DNA of 64,000 nt from Siphonodentalium dalli (taxonomy: Eukaryota > Mollusca > Scaphopoda > Gadilida > Siphonodentaliidae). The translations under genes and the position numbers were made by a program. The notes below the pieces were generated by a model. The model did no database searches. It saw only the letters and a program-made list of their open reading frames with translations, and was not told the origin of the DNA. Within the stretch, counting starts at the first letter, position 1. Each line of letters begins with the position of its first letter. Below are positions 33,212 through 42,970 of the stretch, piece by piece. The stretch lies in NCBI GenBank assembly GCA_032622095.1, contig CP136068.1, positions 148,253,365 to 148,317,364 on the forward strand, written 5' to 3'.

Positions 33212-34310
33212 CTTTAGCCAAAAGTTTAGCCAAATGAAAATTTTATTAGCCAAATGAAAAAAACTTTAGCGAAATGTTTTTTGGCCAAATTAAAAACAAT
33301 TTGGCCAAATTAAATCATCGTTTTCTGATCGGTTCACAATTAATGACTAAAATATTTGTTTTAAACTTTATTTGTTATACCCAGAATGAAAACATGATTA
33401 AAACAACACAAAAACAACTTTAAAATCAATATTATACGAACATATCATCATATAACACACAGGCAGATCAATTTATAAAACATTAATATAAAATACGACG
33501 GGATTTCACGTCGGACCATGCGCACGGACCACGGCCGCTAACAATGGCTTATTATAGTAAGGTGTTAACTGGTGAATATCTATTGTATTCAAATCTTTGA
33601 TGAAGTTAAGCCAGGGATACATTTAATGACACACATTGCGTAACCACTGAGTTACCACTGCTCTTCTATCACGAACAAAGCAGACGGCTTAATTAATTAC
33701 ATAACCAGTATACAGCTTATACGTTTTGATGATTAGATGATGATGGAAATTGTGAATGATGGATACTATTCCGATCAGCCTATTTATTGGACATTACAAA
33801 AACACCTTAAAACAGCAGCGGTATCACTAGTTAATCACTTATTCATTGTGCTCACTGATGACAACTCTCTTCAAAGCATACATGTTTCGTATTGTTTACA
33901 TAGTCGGTGTCATCGACGGCGTATAAACAAAAAATCACTCTTTAAAACAACAGCGTCGCCACTAGATATTCACCTATTAATTGTGCTCACTGATAACAAC
34001 TCTCTTCAAAGCATATATATAAACAAAAATACTGATCAGATGTCAATCAGTTGTATAATGTTCCCTTTGTACAGCCGCCACACAGAACGATATTTCATAA
34101 GTACGAAAATAACGAAATACCGGTACTTTCGTCACCTAACTTCGTCTTGAATGTCGATCTATTGACCGCTTTTATTAATTAGCTTTCTGACTCCATGATT
34201 TCCGTCTCCATTTTGGGTCAAAAAAAGTTTAGCCAAAAGTTTAGCCAAATGAAATTTTTATTAGCCAAATTCGAAAAAATATTAGCCATTGGCTAATTTG
34301 GCTATCGACA
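33212..34310 (+). repeat. TTTAGCCAAA repeat pair around a 0.9-kb spacer
   Basis: Tandem TTAGCCAAA-type strings flank the region at 33213-33315 and 34215-34300. Inside, about 33810-33890 and 33930-34015 share TCACT-T-TCACTTATTCATTGTG and GACAACTCTCTTCAAAGCATA blocks, a tandem duplication. The 137-codon frame at 33737-34150 spans it and is likely not a gene. Confidence 0.55.
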
Positions 34311-34317
34311 GCGTGAA

Positions 34318-35295
34318 CACTTGCAACAAGTAAAAGGTTGCCGTTAAAATTATTTATAGAAATCGGACAACAGACATTCAAACACAGCCAAACTTTCGAC
34401 CAATATATTTCTAGTTTGGGTTTATATCGATTAATATGAAAAGTTTTCGATGTCCGATCGTAATAAATTTCATACCTATGAATCGGCCAGAGACTGAACT
34501 TGCAACAGGCAAAAATTTGTACTTAAAAATATTTATAGAAAACCCACAAACGTCACCTAAACGCAGTCCGTCATATAGTGCGCAATGATAAACTCCGACA
34601 ATAAACTGTCTTCCAAAATATCTCTAGCCGAGTGGGGTTATTTGGGGTTTATGCCCCTCGAGATTATTTCAATTAGTACGTCATGTTCCCAACGTCCAAT
34701 AGTAATACATTTGGTATCGACGAGTTGGTAAAAGACTGAATTTGCAACAAGCAAAAGGTTGCCGTTAAAATGATTTATAGAAATAAAAATAAACGGTTGC
34801 CGTTAAAAACTATTTGTAGAAATCCGACAACAGACATTCAAACACAGCCAAACTTTCGACCAATATATTTCTAGTTTGGGTTTATATCGATTATTATGAA
34901 AAGTTCCCGATGTCCGATCGTAATAAATTTCATACTCATGAATCGGCCAGAGACTGAATTTGCAACATCCAAAAATTTGTCGCTAAAAATATTTATAGAA
35001 AACCCACAAAAGTCACCTAAACGCAGCCCGTCATATAGTGCGCAATGATAAAATCCGACAATAAACTGTCTACCGAAATATCTCTATATAGTAGAGTTAT
35101 TTGGATTTATACCCCTCGAGATTATTTCAATTAGTACGTCATGTTCCCGACGTCCAATCGTAATAAATTTGGTAACCACGAATTTGTAAAATATTTATCT
35201 TGCAACAGGCAAAAGGTTGCCATTAAATTTTTTTTATAGAAATCCGCCGATAGGCATTCAAACACAGCCAAACTTTCGACACAATATATTTCTAG
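34318..35295 (+). repeat. ~410-bp satellite (diverged dimers), about 2.3 copies
   Basis: Units start near 34318, 34738 and 35205 with TTGCAACAAGCAAAAGGTTGCC. Each unit has two related halves, both opening with a TTGCAACA-GC/AAAA block and an ATTTATAGAAA block and carrying a ...GATGTCCGATCGTAATAAATTT or ...GACGTCCAATCGTAATAAATTT-type block. The satellite therefore arose as a dimer of a monomer of about 205 bp. Confidence 0.8.
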
Positions 35296-35773
35296 TTCCA
35301 TATGTTGTAACGTTTACAACTGGTTTTGAGGATCTGGAAAAATTGTGTCATAAATTATATAGCTACTATTATTATCTGCAGCATTAATAATATATATAGT
35401 TACATATTATTGTTAGCAGAAGATATTTCATTTGTTGTCATGCACAGTGCTATACAATATATATGATGTTTTTCGGAACATTTCATCTACACAGGCATCC
35501 GAAATTCGCATGTGTTTGAAAACTTTCGGGAACGCGAAACACAGTTACAAGTAGGCGGGGATATAGACAAGCCATTAATTGGACTGTATATAGGTGGCGA
35601 TGGCATTATCCTAGCTATAGCTATGACAGTACACAGCATATTGGTATTGTACTGTCAACGCGGAATCAACACACTATGAGTACTATCAATACACTATAGC
35701 CGTATGGAATTAGACAACGGCGGCCGCCTAACAGCCATATACGAATAACTATTCTTCCTGTGGTTAAACCGGT

Positions 35774-36070
35774 TTAAAGGCCAGTAGTCATCAGATTGTT
35801 GAAAACCTGCACTGGACGACCTTTGGTGATAACTTTAATGATAATAGTTCCACAAAAAACGAGATGTTGAAATAATGTACAAAGAGACATTTCACAGATG
35901 TCCAAATAAAATTTCTTGGTCTTAAACTGTATCCGATATTCTTTGTGTTTTACGACGGTTGAATCTTTTGAAGGATCAGTGTCGACGTACGTGAAAAGAA
36001 GTCTCGACAATGACGTTGACGCGTCTTTGTATTTTACCGTGAATAGAAATGAGGTGCCAGTGTTACATTA
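35774..36070 (-). other. Candidate terminal exon, unrecognised protein
   Basis: The minus frame reads TGTSFLFTVKYKDAS..., contains a Cys pair (CEMSLC) and ends in a stop at 35774. A related, more broken stretch occurs at 38511-38680 in the same orientation: matching GTCGAG and ATACAAAGA-G blocks, and a CACTGG start. Together with the relatives at 1-345, 2385 and 37736, this suggests decayed tandem paralogs. No domain is recognised and no firm acceptor is visible. Confidence 0.25.
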
Positions 36071-36222
36071 AATACCTTTACAGCAGTAAAATAAATGGAA
36101 GTCTGACAGAAAAGTCTAAATCGCCGTACATTATCACGATCATGCATAAAGAACACGTTCTATTGTTAGCAAAAGTCTTACTCATCCATAGAATATAATA
36201 CTCGTATCAGACTATACAGGTC

Positions 36223-36435
36223 TTATTTGCCTTTCTGAATCTTCAAATTTCTTTCAATATTGGCATCGACATCGAATCTATGGGTACACCAATGCTTTAA
36301 TACTAACGTGTTAACAGGAAGCAAACCACCACTATTCTCTTGAAACAATTCCGTGTGAAAATAACGCATTATAGAATTACACGTTTTGTGTTCTCGGATC
36401 GTTCTGCCACAGGAAACCTTTTTAAAAATAGTCAC
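36223..36435 (-). other. Unrecognised minus-strand open frame
   Basis: 70 codons with several Cys (SCGRTIREHKTCNS...HWC) lie between the two candidate paralogous pieces. It could be an exon of the same decayed gene. It is not recognised and the support is weak. Confidence 0.15.
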
Positions 36436-36513
36436 AGGTCAATTGCCGAGGAAATCATACGCAGTCTGAGTCAAATTTATCCAAAGGCACTATTTTAAGT
36501 TGGTAACAGCTCT

Positions 36514-37637
36514 CAGGGATGTGGCTAGAGGGGGGGGGGTGTGGGGGGGTGTCTCACCCCCAGCAGAGAGCTATATTTTCAATAGTTGGAAATTTCATAC
36601 CTGCCACAACGAAATTTCACACCAACAATAGGTTGAAAATGTTCTTGTAGTTTGATTATAAAACAATTTATTGGGGGAATTTATTGTTTTTCGACCAATA
36701 TTTGCATATGTTCCTATTTTTTGTCAAAATGTTTGACAGAAATGGACATCAGTTGGAAATTTTCCAACCTTAGGGGGGTGACAGGTTGGAAATTTCCAAC
36801 ACTTGGAAAGCTTGAGTCCTGGTCCCTCCCCCGTGGCCAGTCAAAAACTTCTAGTTAATTTAAGAAAACAATATTGTCATACAATTGGTCAACATTGTCA
36901 TTGGAATTGTCATCAGTTGGAAATTTTCCAAACTAAGTGGGGGTGTAGGGTTTGAAATTTCCAACAGTAGGAAGGCTTGAGGCTAGTCTAGATGTTAGGA
37001 TTTTGCGATTTTCTTGTTCAGATTAAAAAAATTTCGCACACCGGGCCGAACCATGGTCGGCCCGGTGTGTCATTGCCCCATCCACATGGCCAATACAAAA
37101 CTGCTAATTAGTTTAGCAAAACAATATTTTACTACATTTGGTCAAACTTGTAGACATAAATGGTCATCAGTTGAAGAATTTTTCAACCTGAGGGGGAGCA
37201 TGAGGTTTGAAATTTCCAACACTAGGAAAGCTTCAGTTGAGGCCAGTCTAGATGCTAGGATTTGCGATTTTCTTGTATATAGTTTTCAAAATTTTCTCAC
37301 ACCGGGCCAATCAACCATGGTCGGCCCGGTGTTTCCTGGTCTGTTGTCGGTAGCTGTGTGCATTTGTCTGGAATTAGATCACTAGTTGTTTTTTTGAGGC
37401 AATTTTCAGGTTAAATTATCTTAATGTTTTCATACTGGGAAAATAGAAGCAAGGCTTATGAATATATAGGAAATTAGGCCTGAGCATGAGGTACAAGGGG
37501 GTGGGGGGGGGTGCAAGTGGAATTATGCAAAAAGTTGTGTTGGTGTGATTCCGACTCAAGGGGGGGGGGTGCAGTTGGAAATTCCCAAGGTGGACACCCC
37601 CCCCCCCCCCAGCGGAGACCCTCTAGCCACATCCCTG
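36514..37637 (+). mobile_element. hAT-like 1,124-bp non-autonomous element, copy 1
   Basis: The ends are CAGGGATGTGGCTAGAG and CTCTAGCCACATCCCTG. An 8-bp target duplication, ACAGCTCT, flanks it (36506-36513 and 37638-37645). CAGGG termini with an 8-bp duplication are characteristic of the hAT superfamily. The interior is rich in TTGGAAATTTCCAAC-type palindromes and in long G and C runs near both ends, and carries two inverted CACCGGGCCGA/TCGGCCCGGTGT pairs around the CCATGG centre. No transposase is encoded. The inverted partner is 54854-55976. Confidence 0.92.
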
Positions 37638-37735
37638 ACAGCTCTATACACCTTCGTTAGACATTATTCTTTGAAATTAGCATGCACGAAATACGATAAG
37701 GCGATATACAAGTTTTAGAAAATCTAAACGCATAT

Positions 37736-37888
37736 TCAAACCCTGATAGATTTGACAACAGTGTCTAAAATGTCAATATCCTGCCAGTCGAATTCGATAA
37801 AATTATCGTCAAATAATACGCATTTCCCGCAAATCGCGTTACCAAACCGGGAATAGCAATAGTGGTGAATACAAATCACATATATTAA
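37736..37888 (-). other. Candidate exon with HHYC motif, paralogous to 1-345
   Basis: The minus frame reads CIHHYCYSRFGNAICGKC, then FIEFDWQDID...SIRV and a stop. It aligns with CDFCHHYC-x3-FG...LFEF in the window-start frame. The two keep the Cys/His/Gly positions although the DNA has diverged, which favours former coding. Splice borders are not evident. Confidence 0.25.
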
Positions 37889-38882
37889 GCTTTACGTTTA
37901 AATTTGAAAGAATAGACTTCACAAATAAAAAATAATTGTTTAAGCCCCATCTGAATTAATGCTGTCGATAATGAGATGCCCACAAGATAAGATAATGAGA
38001 GAAATGCGTTTGGCTGCGAAATCGAAAGTATTTTGCGCCAAACACATTAAGTTACGATTGTGTGAATTTTATTTCAAAATGAAAGCTGATGGATAATTTG
38101 TGACCGAAATCGGCTTGGTGAAATATATAAATTCTGAATATGTTCTTACATTGGAGTTACCATAACCTGTATTTGTTCTTGGCAATTTAAAGTTCGTTCG
38201 AGAATCCTAACGTGCGTGGTGTCGTATAAATGACCAGACATGACGCTTAGTTGGGCCTAGAAATATATAGCTGCTGGATGAAGATTTTGATATCAGATTT
38301 TGAATTTGGGATCGGATTTTATCAAACAAATTTTGACTTATCATATTTTGTGGATGTTAGTTTTAAAGAACAGAGTTTACTGAAGGGTATAAAAAGAAAA
38401 TGTGATTTTGAAGCAATTTCCCCACACTTGGTGTGATTTCCCCGAAAATCGACCCGGGCCCTTCTTGTAATACATAACAGAACAAATTAAAGTTCCCGGA
38501 TCCCCTGTGTTCAGCCACTGGTAAACAATCGGGCTCTCAACAAAGATTGACAGTAAAGTGTTTTGAAAGGTCCCACGTTGGCGTGAGCGATTGGAGCAAC
38601 GGCTCGACAATGACCATGGTGGCCATCTTTGTATACTTGCTTTGAATAAAGTTGATATGCCAGTGTGATGGTTGCACAAAGAAGCCCGAACAGTTGGTGT
38701 GTCTTTGGTGATGTATGACGGAAAAGTTTCAATCGGAGACACAATCATACTCATACTGTCGGGCTCTATATTGTTACAACACAAATGTCTAATGCATCTT
38801 CTATACTCTTATCAAACAATATATAATAGACCTTTAAATGCCTTTCTGACTATGAAAATTTATTTTCAGTCTTTACATCAAC

Positions 38883-39011
38883 TTCCCAGTTTAGCGTCTC
38901 GGCTCAAATATATGGGATGAAGCTTTTGAAAGGTCATACGTCGACGTTTGTAATGGAAGCCCCGATTACAAAAATGGCGAGTTTATCTCTGCCACTATCA
39001 ATACTGTTTGT
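38883..39011 (-). repeat. Segment homologous to window start (1-119)
   Basis: The block CAGTTTAGCGTCTCGGCTC...GAAAGGTCATACGTCGAC... ...ATCAATACTGTTTG repeats the first 119 bp of the window, with a 17-bp insertion and a 1-bp frame-changing insertion. Immediately after it the 44-bp minisatellite begins, so the rest of the duplicated unit has been replaced here. Confidence 0.85.
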
Positions 39012-39023
39012 CAGATTATTATG

Positions 39024-40616
39024 TCGACCTTCTCGGTGACTGTGTAATAAGAATGATGATTATTGTGTGAATCTTCTCGATGCCTGTCTGATAAGAATGA
39101 TGATTACTGTGTGGACATTCTCTATGCCTGTGTGATAAGAATGATGGTGATTGTGTGGACCTTCTCGGTGACTGTGTAATAAGAATGATGATTATTGTGT
39201 GAATCTTCTCGATGCCTGTGTGATAAGAATGATGGTGATTGTGTGGACCTTCTCGGTGACTGTGTAATAAGAATGATGATTATTGTGTGAATCTTCTCGA
39301 TGCCTGTGTGATAAGAATAATGGTGATTGTGTGGATGTTCTCGGTGCCTGTGTGATAAGAATGATGGTGATTGTGTGGACATTCTCTATGCCTGTGTGAT
39401 AAGAATAATGGTGATTGTGTGGATGTTCTCGGTGCCTGTGTGATAAGAATGATGGTGATTGTGTGGACATTCTCTATGCCTGTGTGATAAGAATAATGGT
39501 GATTGTGTGGATGTTCTCGGTGCCTGTGTGATAAGAATGATGGTGATTGTGTGGACATTCTCTATGCCTGTGTGATAAGAATAATGGTGATTGTGTGGAT
39601 GTTCTCGGTGCCTGTGTGATAAGAATGATGGTGATTGTGTGGACCTTCTCGATCCCTGTGTGATAAGAATGACGATTATTGTGTGGGTCTTCTCGATCCC
39701 TGTGTGATAAGAATGATGATTATTGTGTGCGTCTTCTCGATGCCTGTGTGATAAGAATGACGATTATTGTGTGGATGTTCTCGGTGCCTGTGTAATAAGA
39801 ATGATGGTGATTGTGTGGATCTTCTCGGTGACTGTGTAATAAGAATGATGATTATTGTGTGGGTCTTCTCGATGCCTGTGTGATAAGAATGATGATTATT
39901 GTGTGGATCTTCTCGGTGACTGTGTAATAAGAATGATGATTATTGTGTGGATCTTCTCGATGCCTGAATGATAAGAATGATGATTATTATGTCGACCTTC
40001 TCGATGCCTGTGTGATAAGAATGATGGTGATTGTGTGGATATTCTCGATGCCTGAATGATAAGAATGATGATTATTGTGTCGACCTTCTCGGTGACTGTG
40101 TAATAAGAATGATGATTATTGTGTGAATCTTCTCGATGCCTGTGTGATAAGAATAATGATGATTATTGTGTGGACCTTCTCTATGCCTGTGTGATAAGAA
40201 TGATGGTGATTGTGTGGACCTTCTCGGTGACTGTGTAATAAGAATGATGCTTATTGTGTGGACCTTCTCTATGCCTGTGTGATAAGAATGATGATTATTG
40301 TGTGGATATTCTCGATGCCTGTGTGATAAGAATGATGGTGATTGTGTGGATATTCTCGATGCCTGAATGATAAGAATGATGATTATTGTGTCGACCTTCT
40401 CGGTGACTGTGTAATAAGAATGATGATTATTGTGTGAATCTTCTCGATGCCTGTGTGATAAGAATGATGATTATTGCGTGGATCTTCTCGGTGACTGTGT
40501 AATAAGAATGATGGTGATTGTGTGGATATTCTCGATGCCTGAATGATAAGAATGATGGTGATTGTGTGCATCTTCTCGATGCCTGTGTGATAAGAATGAT
40601 GGTGATTGTGTGGATT
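39024..40616 (+). repeat. 44-bp minisatellite, about 36 copies
   Basis: The unit is TTCTCGGTGCCTGTGTGATA, AGAATGATGGTGATTGTG, TGGACC. Variation is modular: TCGGTGACTGTGTAATA alternates with TCGATGCCTGTGTGATA, and GATGGTGATTG with GATGATTATTG. One stretch (39330-39640) shows an 88-bp two-unit higher-order repeat. The His/Ser-rich minus frames (SFLSHRHRE repeats) follow because 88 and 132 bp multiples keep frames open; no start or splice context supports expression. Confidence 0.95.
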
Positions 40617-40624
40617 TAGGCTCG

Positions 40625-40840
40625 TTACAGACGTCGCACTTCCATTACACCGAATACAATGTAGGCCACCCTATTGTATTCGATGCGATGAAAGTGCGAT
40701 GTCTTAACGAATTTATCCGATGCATGCATGTATCGTGTATGTCAGCATCGAAGATCCGGCAAATCTCCGATAAAACTCCATGTTGGTTATGCAGACGTCG
40801 AACTTTCATTACATCGAATACAATGCACACAATTTAGGTT
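40625..40840. repeat. Foldback with a third inverted arm
   Basis: CGTCGCACTT-CATTACACCGAATACAATG (from about 40632) is followed by its imperfect inverse ATTGTATTCGATGCGATGAAAGTGCGATGTC (to about 40705). A further forward arm, CAGACGTCGAACTTTCATTA, lies at about 40791. It directly abuts the 44-bp array. Confidence 0.7.
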
Positions 40841-40956
40841 GTCCCGTTCGGCTTTCCGTAAATTGGGTTTGGAAATCCTCGTTATTAAGGGAAATACGTG
40901 GATGACGTATACTTATTCTAATTACTAATACTATATTCATGTATCGGTGTTTACTG

Positions 40957-41120
40957 CTATGCTGATCTAGCCGTGCCAATGGGGCGATGGTGATATCTCG
41001 CAGGACAACACGCGATGCGAGTTATTTTAGGAAATTGTATAGTAATGCTGATCTGGCCGTGTCGATGGAGCTATAGCGATGCATGGGGATATCTCGTAAG
41101 ACAACACATTTCGGGTTTTC
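40957..41120 (+). repeat. ~90-bp tandem duplication
   Basis: GCTGATCTAGCCGTG-C-ATGG-GC...GATATCTCG-A-GACAACAC occurs at about 40961 and again at about 41048 with substitutions. No coding is seen. Confidence 0.6.
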
Positions 41121-41254
41121 GCGGATGTATGGTATACTGTTAGGGTCAACCTAGAACGGGGGGTGGAAACCGCTAAATCAGGAAACCGCCGAATGCGACG
41201 AAAGCTACAACATGTCCAGACGAGCACGATGACATGCCCATATTGTCACACGAG

Positions 41255-41535
41255 CGAACCGCCTAAAGCGCCAAAATGAAACGAAATCTCGTTTCCTTAT
41301 CTCGGTTCTGTCGTTTGATTTTTTCGCCTCGCGAAAACCGATATAATCAAACGAGATTTCGTTTCAATTGATTATTTCGCTTTTCGCGGTTCCCTCGATC
41401 GCCACGAAATCTCGTTTATTTATTTCGCTTTTGGCGCTTTCGTCGAGGCGAGAAAATCAAACGACAGAACCGCCGAAAGCGAAATAATGAAACGAGATTT
41501 CGCTTGATTTTGTCGTTTTCAGCGGTTCCCTGTCG
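41255..41535. repeat. Palindrome cluster with CGAAATCTCGTTT motifs
   Basis: GAAACGAAATCTCGTTTC, AAACGAGATTTCGTTT and related strings occur five times in 280 bp in both orientations. Longer arms such as CGGTTCTGTCGTTTGATTTT (41304-41323) and AAAATCAAACGACAGAACCG (41453-41472) are exact inverses. Other arms pair GCGCCAAAA with its inverse. Several alternative cruciforms are possible. It is locally CG-rich in an AT-rich background. Confidence 0.85.
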
Positions 41536-41805
41536 TGATGATCTGTGCGCGCAACAAAACGCTTAGTTTTTTTATCCTCGAATGTGACTCTTGACCCATG
41601 CATGTGTTTAGCACGCACATGTATGATGTACATACAGTATATGTCCTGCCAATATGCGTGTTGAAATGGGGCCTTTTTTAAATTAAATATTTTTAAGAAC
41701 AACTCCGCCCTTGTGGAGCACGTCACACAACTTCCATGTTCAGTATTGAATATTTTATTTCTTCCCTGTAACCGTCATGATGGCCCTGGAAATATAAAAA
41801 ACAAA

Positions 41806-42270
41806 ACCATGTGTAAAGCATGTGCATATATATACGACAGGCTTAGGGTATACGTAAAACCGTGTGTAAAGCATGTCCATATATAGACGGCAGGCTTAGG
41901 GTATATATACGTAAAACATGTGTAAAGCATGTGCATATATAACGGCAGGCTTAGGGTATACGTAAAACCATGTATAAAGCATGTCCATATATAGACGGCA
42001 AGCTTAGGGTATATATACGTAAAACCATGTGTAAAGCATGTGTATATATAGACGACAGGCTTAGGGTATATATACAACCATGTGTAAAGCATGTGCATAT
42101 ATATACGACATGCTTAGGGTATACGTAAAACCGTGTGTAAAGCATGTGTATATATACGACAGGCTTAGGGTATACATACAACCATGTGTAAAGCATGTCC
42201 GTATATAGACGACATGCTTAGGGTATACGTGAAACCACGTGTAAAGCATGTGCATATATAGACGACATGC
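41806..42270 (+). repeat. ~50-bp minisatellite, segment 1
   Basis: Units CGTAAAACC-TGTGTAAAGC, ATGTGCATATATAGACG, GCAGGCTTAGGGTATATA with variants ATACGAC and GACGACATGC. The array is interrupted at 42271 by MITE-B and continues at 42862 and 45276. Minus-strand Tyr/His-rich frames are repeat translations. Confidence 0.95.
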
Positions 42271-42861
42271 TTAAAAGGGTACTGTACGCCATTTTCATTA
42301 AATTTCCGGTGACAACAACGATCTAATATCGATAATATATAGAAACATAAGTAATTTGAGTCGAAAATGTATTCTGTAAACGCTCAGGTTAATAGGCTAT
42401 CTTAAAATTTAATAATTTAAAAGTTAATAATTTGATATAAATTGAATTTATGACTGGAGCCATAAAATGGCGTCAATTAAATTACGAATTACCGTAATCA
42501 AAAATAGTAATTGAGGGATACTGGATTTTTAAACCGATCGCACACACGATTGCTTAAAATATTAGGATGATACGGGGAGAACACTCAAGCCACTCACTGA
42601 CTAGCGACGATACAATAACTTAAATGATTATATGGGACTAGTATGCATATAATATAACTTTTATTTGATTCATTTGGTTGAAAACTTTACAAAAATTACT
42701 CGACAACGACAATTTGTATTTTTGCATTCCGGTAAATTTGTCATCCGTAACATGACTTCGTACTCAACAGACTTTCAAATAATGGAAAAATTGTTACCTT
42801 ATTCTCCGACTCGGAGACTATAGAAACCAACAACAACATTTGGCGTACAGTACCCCTTTAA
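42271..42861 (+). mobile_element. MITE-B, 591 bp, TTAA-flanked, copy 1
   Basis: Terminal inverted repeats of about 20 bp (TTAAAAGGGTACTGTACGCC at the left; GGCGTACAGTACCCCTTTAA at the right). The outer TTAA replaces the TTA of the minisatellite GCTTAGGG unit. The same-length, inverted copy is 53458-54048. The interior is AT-rich and non-coding, with a CTCCGACTCGGAG palindrome near the right side. Confidence 0.92.
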
Positions 42862-42970
42862 GGTATATATACGTAAAACCACGTGTAAAGCATGTGCATA
42901 TATATACGACAGGCTTAGGGTATACATAAAACCATGTGTAAAGCATGTGCATATATAGACGACATGCTTA
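42862..42970 (+). repeat. ~50-bp minisatellite, segment 2
   Basis: Two units between the two insertions, in register with the segments on both sides. This shows that one array was split. Confidence 0.9.

Noticed and set aside
39024-40616. CRISPR-like array
   Set aside because: Repeats are contiguous 44-bp units without unique spacers, in a eukaryotic context; it is a minisatellite.
41775-42255. Gene encoding MLYTW repeats
   Set aside because: Satellite translation, interrupted by a MITE.
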